NCBI GenBank assembly: GCA_016709675.1
Contig: JADJMH010000014.1
Coordinates: 62,001 to 126,000, forward strand
Direction of reading: 5' to 3'
Length of the DNA: 64,000 nt
Source: Candidatus Accumulibacter proximus
GTDB lineage: Bacteria; Pseudomonadota; Gammaproteobacteria; Burkholderiales; Rhodocyclaceae
The position numbers were made by a program, and so were the translations under genes. Positions 45,817-55,319 of the stretch are shown in pieces; position 1 is the first letter of the stretch, and each line of letters begins with the position of its first letter. The notes below the pieces were generated by a model that was not told where the DNA came from, searched no databases, and saw nothing but the letters and a program-made list of their open reading frames with translations.

Positions 45817-46332
45817 TGAAACCCTCTCAGCTCCGGTATCACGCGGTGATCAGGCAGGCTTGGGTCGGTGCCTGTAAGTGGCCTGAAGAATCTGAACGAC
45901 TGCTCTAAGGTGCGATCCGCCCGTTGGCGCTCGGCCTTCGCAGTCGCACGCCTCACTGACCGCTCGACACCAACTGCCGACCGACGTCATCCTACACCCA
46001 CTGCCTGCTTTCCGGAGGGTAACGGTCGGTCAGGCGAGGAAATTGACACACCCCGCCGGATGGCCGCTTCGCGGTTGATCTCCCCAGGTCAACATCGGCG
46101 TGGAGGAAGAAACGCCACCGGCTCTTTCTGGCCGGTTACCGACCGACAGAAGCTTCTCTCGAACTTTCCGCCGTGCTGAAGCAGGTATTGCCTTGCACCG
46201 CCCTGTTGGCAGTCATCTGCTGCCCGGTCAGTTCATTGTAGAGACGGGTCTCCCCTCTGCCGGTCGAGCTAAAGACCAGCATTCGATACTTGTCATGTGT
46301 AGCTGCCCTGAGAAGGAAATGTCACGCCCGCC
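45817..46332. other. Repeat-rich intergenic region between the Hachiman and restriction loci
   Basis: No gene. 45868-45990 is a partial copy of repeat R1 (AGTGGCCTGAAGAATCTGAA, CGACTGC). 45985-46015 carries the GACCGACGTCATCCTACACC / CACTGCCTGCTTTCCG block also seen at 20500 and 59375 next to the tRNA-Asn sites. Confidence 0.6.
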
Positions 46333-48732
46333 CTACACCCGTTCTTCATACAGATACTTCTGAAACCCGCTGAACACCCGCCGAATCTCCTCCGGCTGCC
46401 CAAGGTCATCCAGCGCATCCTTCATCGAGTCGTGATAGCGGAGCTTCAAGAGCGGCGTCAGCTTTGCCTGATCCAGTTCCTCGACGCCCTCTTCCACGTA
46501 GTGCGACAGCACGAACGTCAGAAACGCCTGCTGCCGTGAGTTGAACTTGGCGTCGATCACAGCCTTCGCCCTGACCGCACGTTCCTCGCGGGTCAGCGGT
46601 TCCTGGGCATAGGCCACGTACGCCAGCACGTCGAAGATGTCGCTGTTCTCGGCGTCGATGACCTTCTGCATCTCGGCCAGTTGTTCCCTGCCGAAGCCCT
46701 TCTCGTCCAGGCCATCCAGCAGCTTTCGGCGTGTTCCCGGATCGCTCCATAGCGCCCGCAGTTCGTCTTCGTCGGCGAAGAACTCCGGCAGCTTGCCGAA
46801 CAGGGCTTCGAGAAACTGCTGCGCTGACATTGGCGTGCCATCCGGGTGCCAGAAGGTCGTCGCGGAAATGAACATGATCTTGCGTTCCTTACCGTCCGCG
46901 AGTTTGACCTTCGCTTTCCTCTTCTTCTTGCAGACGCAGGATCGCTGACCGCAATCCGGGCAAGGCTCCTGCGGGCAGGTGCAGGGCGTGTTGCCACAGA
47001 GGTAACAGGGAGGCGAAGGCTCCTTGACGCAGACGCAGGGATAACAACCGCACTGCTTGCAGTTCTCCGGCTCGACAGGCTCGCCATCCCATTCGGGATC
47101 GCTGAAGTGGTGGTGCGCCTTCACGAAGTCGTAGATGGTGAAGTAGTCCTTGCCGTCGTAGAGACGGGTGCCACGTCCGATGATCTGCTTGAACTCGATC
47201 ATCGAATTGACCGGACGCAGCAGCACAATGTTGCGCACGTTCCGCGCATCGACGCCGGTCGATAGCTTCTGCGACGTGGTCAGGATGGTCGGGATGGTCT
47301 TCTCGTTGTCCTGGAAGTCGCGCAGCCATTGCTCGCCCCGCGCGCCATCGTTGGCCGTCACCCGCTGGCAGTAGTCGGGATCGCTGCTGGTCTTGATCTG
47401 GTTGATCGCATCGCGGATCGCCAGCGCATGCTCCTGTGTCGCGCAGAAAACCAGCGTTTTCTCGCGCTGGTCGATCTGCGCCATGAACTGCCTGACCCGC
47501 GCCTTCTCGCGTTCCCTGATCTCGATGATCCTGTTGAAGTCGGCTTCTTCGTAGCGCTTGCCCGCCTCGATCTCGCCCTCCACCAACTTGTCGTCGGGGG
47601 TGTAGACGTACTCGTCCAGCGTCGAGGCGAACTGCTTGACGCGGAACGGGGTCAGGAAACCGTCGTTGATCCCGTCCTTGAGTGAGTAGATGAACACCGG
47701 CTCACCGAAGTAGAGATAGGTATCGGCGTTGTCCTTACGCTTGGGCGTGGCGGTCAGGCCAAGCTGCACGGCGGGAGCGAAGTAGTCGAGGATGCCGCGC
47801 CAGTTGCTTTCGTCGTTGGCTCCGCCTCGGTGGCACTCGTCAATGACGATGAAGTCGAAGAAGTCCGCCGGGTACTCGCCGAAATAGGGTGACGGATGCC
47901 CATCCTTGGGCGGGCCGCTCATGAAGGTCTGGAAGATGGTGAAGAAGATGCTGCCGTTCTTCGGCACCTTGCCTTTCTTCTTGATGTCTTCCGGCGCAAT
48001 GCGCACCAGCGCATCTTCGGGGAAGGCCGAGAAGGCGTTGAAGGCCTGATCGGCGAGGATGTTGCGGTCGGCGAGGAAGAGGATGCGCGGGCGCCGTGTC
48101 GGATCGCCCGATTTCTTCCAGTCGTTCAGGTTCCAGCGGCTATGGAACAGCTTCCAGGCGATCTGGAAGGCGATGAACGTCTTCCCCGTGCCAGTCGCCA
48201 GGGTGAGCAGGATGCGCTGCTGCTGGTCGGCGATGGCATCCAGCACCTTCTGGATGGCGATGTCCTGGTAGTAGCGCCCCTGGAAGAAACCGCTCTTGTC
48301 CTCGAACGGTATGGCGGCGAAGCGGTCGCGCCAGGCGTTCTCGGTGGCGAAGGTCAGGTTCCATAGGGCTTCAGGCGTCGGGAAACTCGGCTGTTGGCCT
48401 TCGGCCCCGGTCGCCATGTCGATACCGTAGATGCCTTGCCCGTTGGTCGAGTAGGTGAAGCGTACCGCCAGCTTGCCGGCGTAGTCCTTGGCCTGGCCGA
48501 CGCCTTCGGTGAGCACCTTATCCCAAGCCTTGGCTTCGACGACCGCCAGCTTGATGTTGCGGTATTCGAGGACGTAGTCCGCCGTCAGCGGCTTGCCGCG
48601 CTTGCCGCCCCCTTCGAGCCGGCCAAGGGTGATCGGATACTCGCGCCGGATGCGACTGCCTTCAACGACGCCCCAGCCAGCAGCTGCCAAGGCGGGGTCG
48701 ATGTGTTCGGCGCGGGTTTCGGCTTCGTTCAT
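46333..48732 (-). CDS. hsdR: Type I restriction enzyme, R subunit (HsdR)
   Basis: A 799-residue EcoEI-type HsdR. The N-terminal nuclease shows D52 and VVEAK (66-68). The motor has Walker A ATGTGKTF (about 179-186), IVIDECHRGG and motif VI IIGRGTRLYDG. The C-terminal EcoEI_R_C region ends FQKYLYEERV. After the motor lies an unusual Cys-rich insert with three C-x2-C-G-x3-C-x-C units (CKQCGCYPCVC, CYLCGNTPCTC, CPDCGQRSCVC). HsdR cuts unmodified DNA only with HsdM and HsdS, but hsdM is absent here and hsdS is truncated. It follows the PIN gene by 13 bases. The frame is intact. Confidence 0.95.
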   Translation of the reverse strand: MNEAETRAEHIDPALAAAGWGVVEGSRIRREYPITLGRLEGGGKRGKPLTADYVLEYRNIKLAVVEAKAWDKVLTEGVGQAKDYAGKLAVRFTYSTNGQGIYGIDMATGAEGQQPSFPTPEALWNLTFATENAWRDRFAAIPFEDKSGFFQGRYYQDIAIQKVLDAIADQQQRILLTLATGTGKTFIAFQIAWKLFHSRWNLNDWKKSGDPTRRPRILFLADRNILADQAFNAFSAFPEDALVRIAPEDIKKKGKVPKNGSIFFTIFQTFMSGPPKDGHPSPYFGEYPADFFDFIVIDECHRGGANDESNWRGILDYFAPAVQLGLTATPKRKDNADTYLYFGEPVFIYSLKDGINDGFLTPFRVKQFASTLDEYVYTPDDKLVEGEIEAGKRYEEADFNRIIEIREREKARVRQFMAQIDQREKTLVFCATQEHALAIRDAINQIKTSSDPDYCQRVTANDGARGEQWLRDFQDNEKTIPTILTTSQKLSTGVDARNVRNIVLLRPVNSMIEFKQIIGRGTRLYDGKDYFTIYDFVKAHHHFSDPEWDGEPVEPENCKQCGCYPCVCVKEPSPPCYLCGNTPCTCPQEPCPDCGQRSCVCKKKRKAKVKLADGKERKIMFISATTFWHPDGTPMSAQQFLEALFGKLPEFFADEDELRALWSDPGTRRKLLDGLDEKGFGREQLAEMQKVIDAENSDIFDVLAYVAYAQEPLTREERAVRAKAVIDAKFNSRQQAFLTFVLSHYVEEGVEELDQAKLTPLLKLRYHDSMKDALDDLGQPEEIRRVFSGFQKYLYEERV

Positions 48733-48745
48733 GGCGGCTTCTGGG

Positions 48746-49195
48746 TCAAAAGCCTAATTCTTCAAGTGCTGCACGGGGGGACAATATCTGCAAATCGCCC
48801 AAGGGATGCAAACACAGCAAATCGTTGTCGCCCGTGATCAAGCGAGTTGTTTTGGCCTCGATGGCGGTATGAACAAATACATCGTCCGCGGTGTCACGGG
48901 AATAGCTGCGCGATGCGGTCCCGGCTGTCACCTCAACCCAGAACGCGCCGGCACTGGCTTCGTGAAGCACGCGCCGGCGGCGCTCCATGGGCAGGTAGCG
49001 GTCAAACTTTGGCAACCAGATACGTGCTTCCAGTTCGGAGAAGGTAGCGTTGGAAAACACCAGGCTACCGAATTCCAAGACGCAATCGACCAGCGTAGCG
49101 GCGACTCCATTTGGGGACAGCGCTGCACTGAGCAGGACATTGGTATCGATCACGACTCGCGCATAAGTTTGGGCGGTGACTTGACTAACTTTCAT
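48746..49195 (-). CDS. PIN-domain toxin (VapC-like)
   Basis: A 149-residue PIN-family ribonuclease toxin: YARVVIDTNVLLSAAL with the first catalytic Asp, FSNATFSELEARIW with the Glu, and SRDTADDVFVHTAIEAK / LITGDNDLL with the last acidic residues. The start overlaps the antitoxin gene's end. It lies inside the type I restriction locus, between hsdS and hsdR, probably cotranscribed with hsdR. Confidence 0.88.
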   Translation of the reverse strand: MKVSQVTAQTYARVVIDTNVLLSAALSPNGVAATLVDCVLEFGSLVFSNATFSELEARIWLPKFDRYLPMERRRRVLHEASAGAFWVEVTAGTASRSYSRDTADDVFVHTAIEAKTTRLITGDNDLLCLHPLGDLQILSPRAALEELGF

Positions 49196-49436
49196 CGGCT
49201 AGCAGTTCAGCCAGTTTTTCTTCGGTTAAACCGGCAGCAGCTGCACCTTCCGCGGTCTCACGCAGGGTTTGGCGCAAACGGTCGGCGTAGAACCTGCGCA
49301 TCGCCTCATAGTCCTCGGCGCTGACCATCACGCCGACCACGCGGTCGTGGCGCATCACGCGCACCGGCTCGCGCTGCACGCGGTCGAGAAACTCGCCGAA
49401 ACGGGTCTTGGCTTCATTGGCGGTATAGGTTTGCAT
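49185..49436 (-). CDS. Phd/YefM-family antitoxin
   Basis: An 83-residue antitoxin with the Phd N-terminal DNA-binding pattern ANEAKTRFGEFLDRVQREPV and VMRHDRVVGVMVSAEDYEAM, and a C-terminal helix that would wrap the toxin. ATG 49436 is the natural Phd-type start (MQTYTANEAK). It precedes and overlaps the PIN gene, and a perfect inverted repeat upstream is its likely operator. Confidence 0.88.
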   Translation of the reverse strand: MQTYTANEAKTRFGEFLDRVQREPVRVMRHDRVVGVMVSAEDYEAMRRFYADRLRQTLRETAEGAAAAGLTEEKLAELLADES

Positions 49437-49480
49437 GGATCGGTCCTCACATCGAAAGAGCAACGATCTCAATATAGACA

Positions 49481-49510
49481 AATCGTTCGATCCGGTCAAA
49501 TCGAACGATT
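49481..49510. promoter_or_regulatory. Candidate antitoxin operator (perfect 11-bp inverted repeat)
   Basis: AATCGTTCGAT (49481-49491) and ATCGAACGATT (49500-49510) are exact reverse complements with an 8-base spacer. They lie 45 bases upstream of the Phd start. Phd/YefM proteins autorepress from such palindromes. Confidence 0.7.
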
Positions 49511-49563
49511 CAGTCGGTGGTAATTGGTCACCGCTTGCCCGCGCATGAAAGCAGGTCGACGCC

Positions 49564-50275
49564 TTACAACTGGCCGCTGAAGGCTCGGTGCAGGAGGGAT
49601 TTTTTCAGGTCGTCGAGGGCGGTCAGCTTTTGCTGGTAGATGGTTTCGAGGCGTTGGGTTTCCTCTGCCAAGCTTTCTAACTGTTCCACAATGTTCTCTT
49701 GATCACCTTGGGATTCAGGAAATGAAATCTTGAGCGGGGCGATGTCGTAGTTATTGATTTGCGGAATTGACGAGCCGCTGCCAATCAGCCGCATATCAAC
49801 GTTCAGGAAGTAGAAATAGAGCAATCTCGGGAGAAGGTTGCTAGAAGGGATAACTCCCATGATGTTCAAGTCTGCGCAGATGGGTAGCGCGGTCAGTCTC
49901 TTTTTGTTCGTGAGAATCGCTCCGCCCCGTTTCGGAAAAATGGTTGTTCCTGTCGGGAATACTGCATTCTTCCCAATATCTGCCATATCCAAGTATCGAG
50001 ACGAAGCAACGATTTCCGTCTCGTTCCCGGCATACGTCATGTCGGACACTTTTACGTAGGGTATTTCACCTTCCGACTTCTCAAGCGACACGCTGACCGA
50101 CGTTCCACTTTTCAGCGTGCAAACGTCTTCGATGCTTGCCTCCACCCACCCCTCACCCCGCTCCGTGAAAACGGATTGCAGGTGGCTTTCAAACAAGGCG
50201 CGGGCGCTCTGGAGGTTCTTTTCGGCGTTGGCTTTGGCGGTGGCGATGCCGTCGAAGGCTGCGTCGAGAATGGCG
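49564..50275 (-). pseudogene. hsdS: HsdS specificity subunit, C-terminal part, truncated by ISL3 copy C
   Basis: About 237 codons of an HsdS remain. They include a central conserved helix (KANAEKNLQSARALFESHLQ), the second target-recognition domain (WVEASIEDVCTLKSGTSV, IPYVKVSDMTYAGNE, SSIPQINNYDIAPLKI) and the C-terminal helix with AEETQRLETIYQQKLTAL and LLHRAFSGQL. The N-terminal recognition domain and start are lost at the IS junction. No hsdM is present anywhere in the window, so the restriction system cannot be complete here. Confidence 0.9.
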
Positions 50276-51735
50276 GGCTCTATGCCGTTTCGTGTGGAAA
50301 CGGACGAGAGGCGTGTGGTTTGAGGGGGAGGTGATGTCAAGGGCGGACGCAGTCCGGGCGTAGCCGGACCCTTTACATCGCCTCCCCCTCGCGTACGCTT
50401 CCTCTTTGCCGAGGGAGGCAGTCTGCCGGCCTCGGCATGGAGGACAATGGCGGCCTTTCCTCTTCCGACCGGTTCCTCATGATTGAAACGCTGTTCACCC
50501 AGGCCCTGGGCCTCGTCGCGCCTTGGCAGGTGGATCAAGTGACCTTTACACCGGAGGCTGGACGGATCGACTTCCAGGTGAAGTTCGGCGCGGCCAGTCA
50601 TGCCTGTCCCGCCTGTGGAGCAGCGGCGCAGCCGCTGCACGACCGCTTGGCGCGCTCCTGGCGGCATCTGGATTTCTTCGAGTACGAAGCCCATCTGCAT
50701 GCCGAGGTACCGCGAGTCGCCTGTACCGACTGTGGCAAGGTGACGCAAATCCCTGTGCCCTGGGCGCGCGAAGGGAGTCATTTCACGCTGTTGTTCGAGG
50801 CGTTGACGCTGATGCTGGCACCGACCATGTCGGTACTGGCGGCGGGCCGGGTGCTGCGCGTTCGCAGTCCCAGACTGTGGCGCGTCATCGAGCATCATGT
50901 GGCGCAGGCGCGCGCCAAGGAGAGTCATGCCGAGGTTCGTGCCGTCGGCGTCGATGAGACCGCCAGTAAGCGCGGCCAGACGTACATCGCTGTTTTCCAT
51001 GATCTTGATGCGCCACGTCTGCTGTTTGCCACGCCCGGTCGAGATAAGGCCACGCTGGGGAAGTTCGCCAGCGATCTCGCCGAGCATGGCGGCCAACCGA
51101 GCGCGATTACCGATTTGAGCATGGACATGAGCGGTGCTTTTCAGGCGGGCGCCGCCGAGCACTTTTCCGAGGCCAAGGTCTGCTTCGACCGCTTTCACGT
51201 GGTCGCTCTGAGCAGCAAGGCGCTGGACGAGGTGCGCCGGGCCGAGGTCAAAGTGAACCCGAACTCAAGGGCACCCGCTGGAGCCTGCAAAAGAAACCCG
51301 CCGACTGGACCGTCAAGCAAACCCAGACCATGCACTGGCTGCAGCGCTCGAATCTCAAGACCGCACGCGCTTGGCGCATCAAGGAAGCGTTGCGCGCGAT
51401 CTATGCCAAGGCCACGACGCCTGATGAGGCCAAGCCCCTCTTCAAACGCTGGCTGAGTTGGGCCAGTCGCTGCCGACTCGAACCCTTCAAGCGCCTCGGC
51501 AGGACCATCACCAAGCATCTTCCGGGCGTACTCAATGGCTTCCAGGCCGGCAAACACAATGCCCGCGTCGAGGCCATGAATCGGGCGCTTCAGGAGGCGA
51601 GAGCCCGCGCCCGCGGCTATCGCCGCGTCGAAAACTTCATCGCCATGGCCTACCTCGTCGCTGGAAAACTTACCCATTTGCCCGCCCCTCCCTTCGCCCG
51701 TTTCCTCCCCATTCCACACGGAACGGACTAAACCC
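50276..51735 (+). mobile_element. ISL3-family element, copy C, at a deletion junction
   Basis: Terminal sequences equal those of copies A and B (GGCTCTATGCC at 50276; TAAACCC ending at 51735). The flanking 8-mers differ (GAATGGCG left, CGCAGATA right), so there is no target duplication. One flank is a truncated hsdS and the other a truncated nuclease gene, which points to an IS-mediated deletion. Confidence 0.92.
50437..51731 (+). pseudogene. ISL3 transposase, copy C (one frameshift)
   Basis: The best-preserved copy: MEDNGGLSSSDRFLMIETLF, zinc finger CPACGAAAQPLHDRLARSWR, VACTDCGKVTQIPVPWA, catalytic VGVDETASKRGQTYIAVF and CFDRFHVVALSSKALDEVRR in one frame. The frame breaks after VKVNP; TMHWLQRSNLKTARAWRIKE to the end HLPAPPFARFLPIPHGTD is in another. 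Copies B and C share this defect. The long minus-strand reading frame over this element is an artefact. Confidence 0.88.
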
Positions 51736-52006
51736 CGCAGATATCACTGAAAATCAGATGCGAGCTGCGGGTCTTGATTTGCACGTAGATGCGTTTGTCC
51801 GGAAGCACCAGTTCCACGTCTTCGTCATTCTCGACGACGATGTGGGTCACTCCGGCGCTGGCGGCGCGAAATAGGCAGGCCACAGCAAAGAGATGTTGGT
51901 AGAGGAAGCCACGATGAACGGATTCGATCCGGGCGAGTTGGCGGCTATCCAGATTGAAGTTTTCGATTTGTTTTGCGCTAGCCACGGAGTCAACTTTCAT
52001 CAGCAT
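51736..52006 (-). pseudogene. Cap4-like dsDNA nuclease domain (DUF4297-like), 5' fragment
   Basis: The first 90 codons of a nuclease: LARIESVHRGFLYQHLFAVA, then THIVVENDEDVELVLPDKRI and YVQIKTRSSHLIFSDI. The EDVEL and QIK positions fit the PD-(D/E)xK nuclease of Cap4/DUF4297-type defence proteins. ISL3 copy C replaces the rest. Start at ATG 52006. This is another dead defence gene of the island. Confidence 0.75.
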
Positions 52007-52373
52007 TCATATCGGTGGACGATGCCTCGATAATCGTGATGATAGTGATAGTCTTGAAGTCAAACTTACCTGGATACCGAATCCGTTCAATCTGGCTGCA
52101 ATTGATGGCTGCCGGGGTCACGTCTGTACGGGAGACCAGCTGCCAGCAAGTGGCCGACTATATATTCTGCAGCTCTCCAGAAAACCGCCCTTGGTTAAAG
52201 ACAACTGTTTAATCCGTGTCCTTTCGGCAACGCTGCGAAACCCCGGTCGCGGCGGCTGATCCGCGGCCAGGGCCACGGGTGGCGCGCGGCTCCACGGTCG
52301 CGCGCAGGCAACCCGCAGCGGCAACCCTGGGTTCGCTGCGGCTCTGGACGCTGGAGGTTGTCACGCTGCCGAG

Positions 52374-54043
52374 TTAGTCCGGCGGAGGTTCGGTACGCTG
52401 CGCCTCGGCGCGTGCAAAGGCTTCGGTGTAGTTCCAGGGCATCCAGGCCGCCGGATCGAGCGCCACCTTGGCCGCGTGGCGCTGCAGGGAAACGAGGTAG
52501 TGAAACGGCTCGATCTTGTGGAGTTCGGCCGTGTGGATCAGGGTCATGAACAGATCGCCGACGCGCGCCGTTCAACGTCCGATAGAAGAGCGCGTTCTTC
52601 CGATGCAGAATGGCCTTTTCAGTATGCGTTCGGTGATGTTGTTGTCGAGTGGGGCGCCCGGCACGCGCAGAAACAGGCTCAGTTTCTCCCAGTGGTTCTG
52701 CATGTATGAGATCGCCTGGCCGAGTCCCGAGTGGGGCTCCACGGTGTGCTCCGCGAACCGTCTGGCCATCCAGTCTTGCAGCGCCTTCATCCGTGGGCCA
52801 CTTTCCTTCTGGTGCAGGAGCAGGCGCTCGGCGGGCGAGAGGCCCTGGCGCTTGGCCTGCGCGTCGGTGTGGAAGACGGCGCGCAGCGTGTGCAGGACAA
52901 AGGCCACTTCTTCCGGAAAGGCCTCGACCACATCGACGTAGTTGCGTCGCGCATGCGGGAATACACGAGGCGGCCAGCGTCGAATGATCGCCCGGCCGGT
53001 TGCGCGTCGAGGCATCGGACATGTGGATCGGCGGATCGGTCACTTCCCGCAGATCGAGTACTTCGGCAAGGTGCTCGCCCGCATGACAGGGCCCGGTTTT
53101 GAACAAGGCGATCAGACCATTGGGCGTCTCGGCGACGACACCGGAAGTGAACACGCCAGTGCGATCGGCGGACGCGCCTGCCGGTAGCGCTTCGGCGCGC
53201 GCCTCTTGCGTCAGGGTCAGGATGCGCATCGTCGTGTCATCGTTGTACACCACGGTTCCTTGGGCGGCCTGCCGTGCCAGTTCGTCGAAGACCGGGATGA
53301 GGGGGCGGCGGCGGCGGCCACGACTTCCCATTGCGTGCCGACCGGCATCGGGATGGCCAAACCCTGTTCCAGCCGAGCGATGCGGTGGAATGGCAGACCG
53401 CAGCCGTATTTGAGGAGCGCGATCATCGCCGCGGCGCTGTCGTCGTACTTTGCCTTGCCAACACCTGCCGGTGGCTCTGCGGTAAACACGGTGCCACACA
53501 AGCCGCAACGCAGCCGTTCGAGTTCGGAGACCTGCGCGAGCAGTGGCGCGACGCCGGTGATGCGAACCAGGACCGCGGGCTCTCCTCGTTGCCCATACAC
53601 CCGACCGGTACACCGGCGACGGGACACGGATCGCCGTGCCGTAACGTCGCATGCGGTACGGCAATATGCGGCGCTCGCGGATAATCGGCCGCCCCATTCC
53701 TTCCGTGCCCTGGGCGCTTCTTCTTGGGCTCGGCTACCGTGGCGTCCGAAGTCGCCTGGCCGGCGGCTTTCTCGTCGCCGCCTTCCGCCGATGGACGGGT
53801 CGCCGTGTCCGCTGGCGGCGTGTCGCCCTTCTCCGCTTCCCCGAGCACATTGGCCGTGCTCTCGGTCGGCGCGCCGAAGAGAATCCGCCGTAGCCGTGCC
53901 AGCGTGGTTTCCTTCTCGAGTTCGGCGGTGATCCGCGCGAGGGTGCCCACCGCTGCCTTCAGCGTCGCCTGTTCGGCCTCGGTCAGCGGTCTGGCTCCGC
54001 TCTGCTCGACGATGGCCTCGATCTCCTGCACCGGGATGGCCAT
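52374..54043 (-). pseudogene. tnpC: IS66 element 2 transposase TnpC (several frameshifts)
   Basis: From ATG 54043 (MAIPVQEIEAIVEQSGARPL) the protein can be followed through at least four frames. The pieces are the RLRRILFGAPTESTANVLGE coiled coil, LRCGLCGTVFTAEPPAGVG zinc ribbon, TVVYNDDTTMRILTL DDE start, RRNYVDVVEAFPEEVAFVLH and PLDNNITERILKRPFCI. It ends WNYTEAFARAEAQRTEPPPD. The many breaks show long-standing decay. Confidence 0.85.
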
Positions 54044-54438
54044 CCGCTGCGGCGGGTTGTGTTCAGGCCGCTTCCGGTGGGATGCCCGCTGCCGGCTCCG
54101 GCTCATGGCCGTACGCCAACGAGCTGGCCGGAAGTCCCCCCGCAGCCGCTTCCGGGAACGCTTCGAGCTATGGCGGGGGTCCATGCGGCCACTGACCGCG
54201 GCGGCGCGGCTGCTCGCAACCTCCGCGGCGCGGAACTCCCGTCTGCCGTAAGCCCAGCTTGGCGAACTCGCCAGCTGCATTCTCAGTCCTCCAGCAGTGA
54301 CCCTTTCTACCCAAGGTATTCTGCCAAAGACCGGCGACAATGTTCAGTCCTTTCGCGAAAGGTCATCTTCGGTATCCCCGTTGCGGTGGGTGACGACCAG
54401 CTTTCGGAAGTTCTGTTTGCGGGCTGCGCTCGCGAAGG

Positions 54439-54786
54439 TCAGGCGACCGCTCGCCACTCCGGGATTCCGCCGGCCGCGGCGTAGTCGCCTCCCGAGAGCA
54501 GGACCGCCAAGGCGTGCGGCGCGAGGAGCTTCCCCGGTGACGCCTGCGGCCAGAAGCGGTAGTGCCCCTGCGACAGCCGCTTTTGACAGAGCCAGAAGCC
54601 TTGCCCGTCATAGACCAGGAGTTTGACCGCCGTGCGCCGGCGATTGCAGAAAACGAACACGCCGCCGCTGAACGGGTCTTGGGCCAGTTTCTGCCGCACA
54701 CGTCGGGCGAGACCGTCGATGCCGCACCGAAAATCCGCTGGCTCGGCAGCGACCCAGACACGCAGGCGCGCGTTCAGCGCGAGCAT
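54439..54786 (-). CDS. tnpB: IS66 element 2 accessory protein TnpB
   Basis: A 115-residue TnpB: VWVAAEPADFRCGIDGLARR, GGVFVFCNRRRTAVKLLVYD and GFWLCQKRLSQGHYRFWP. Intact, and overlapping tnpA by 13 bases. The 54044-54438 stretch between it and tnpC holds no clear gene. Confidence 0.92.
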   Translation of the reverse strand: MLALNARLRVWVAAEPADFRCGIDGLARRVRQKLAQDPFSGGVFVFCNRRRTAVKLLVYDGQGFWLCQKRLSQGHYRFWPQASPGKLLAPHALAVLLSGGDYAAAGGIPEWRAVA

Positions 54787-55190
54787 GGTTGGACCTGCCA
54801 GAGGCTACGCGCGACCTCGGCGAGGTGGCTACTGGCCGCTGGCGGCAGTTCGATGCGCAGCGCACGGCCCGCCCGGTCGGTGAGAACCAGGACGCAAACG
54901 GGTGGCGCCAGCGGCAGGCCGAGATCGAGTTCGACGAAACTCGATGACACGGGCGCGCTGCGCGCGTCTTCGGCGGCGTTCCTGGCGGTCAGGCGGTGCT
55001 TCAGGCTCTTGTAGTCGAGCTTCAGGGCGACGGCAACCTGGGCGATGCCGTACCGCTCGGCGAGTTCGGTCGCTTGCGACCACAGCTCCTCCGGAATGCG
55101 AGCACTGCGGCGGCGGGTGCTCCGCCATTGGGCAAGCGCTGCGGCGGTTTCGGCCAGTTGCGGGGCGGTTGCAGGTAAAGACGGTGACAT
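54774..55190 (-). CDS. tnpA: IS66 element 2 accessory protein TnpA
   Basis: A 138-residue helix-turn-helix protein: RRSARIPEELWSQATELAER, YGIAQVAVALKLDYKSLKHR, then LVLTDRAGRALRIELPPAAS near the C-terminus. It is of the longer TnpA type, unlike the one in the first IS66 element. Intact; first gene inside the right terminal repeat. Confidence 0.85.
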   Translation of the reverse strand: MSPSLPATAPQLAETAAALAQWRSTRRRSARIPEELWSQATELAERYGIAQVAVALKLDYKSLKHRLTARNAAEDARSAPVSSSFVELDLGLPLAPPVCVLVLTDRAGRALRIELPPAASSHLAEVARSLWQVQPCSR

Positions 55191-55319
55191 TGGTAGGCCT
55201 CTCGAACGGTCGTTACGGGCCTACCAAGGTACCAGGCCAGCGCAGGGATTTCACGCAGCATTGCCGAAAGGACACTTTAATCCAGCGCTGCTCTAATTCT
55301 TTCACGTATGGCCAATTTC

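Larger units (their letters stand above)
52216..55275 (-). mobile_element. IS66-family element 2
   Basis: Terminal repeats GTGTCCTTTCGGCAA (then C or T, then GCTGCG) at both ends in opposite orientation. The 8-bp duplication TTTAATCC flanks it (52208-52215, 55276-55283). It differs in sequence from the IS66 element in hamB. It sits in non-coding DNA and carries tnpA, tnpB and a broken tnpC. Confidence 0.93.

Noticed and set aside
46846..47265. Plus-strand frame opposite hsdR
   Set aside because: A shadow of the strongly coding minus-strand hsdR; no start context.
49564..51198. 544-codon minus-strand frame joining hsdS to other sequence
   Set aside because: The N-terminal 300 codons are the reverse strand of ISL3 copy C; only the part left of 50276 is hsdS.
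50437..51731. Programmed ribosomal frameshift in the ISL3 transposase
   Set aside because: The break at VKVNP has no slippery heptamer or obvious stimulatory structure, and copy A shows further unrelated indels, so mutation is the simpler reading.
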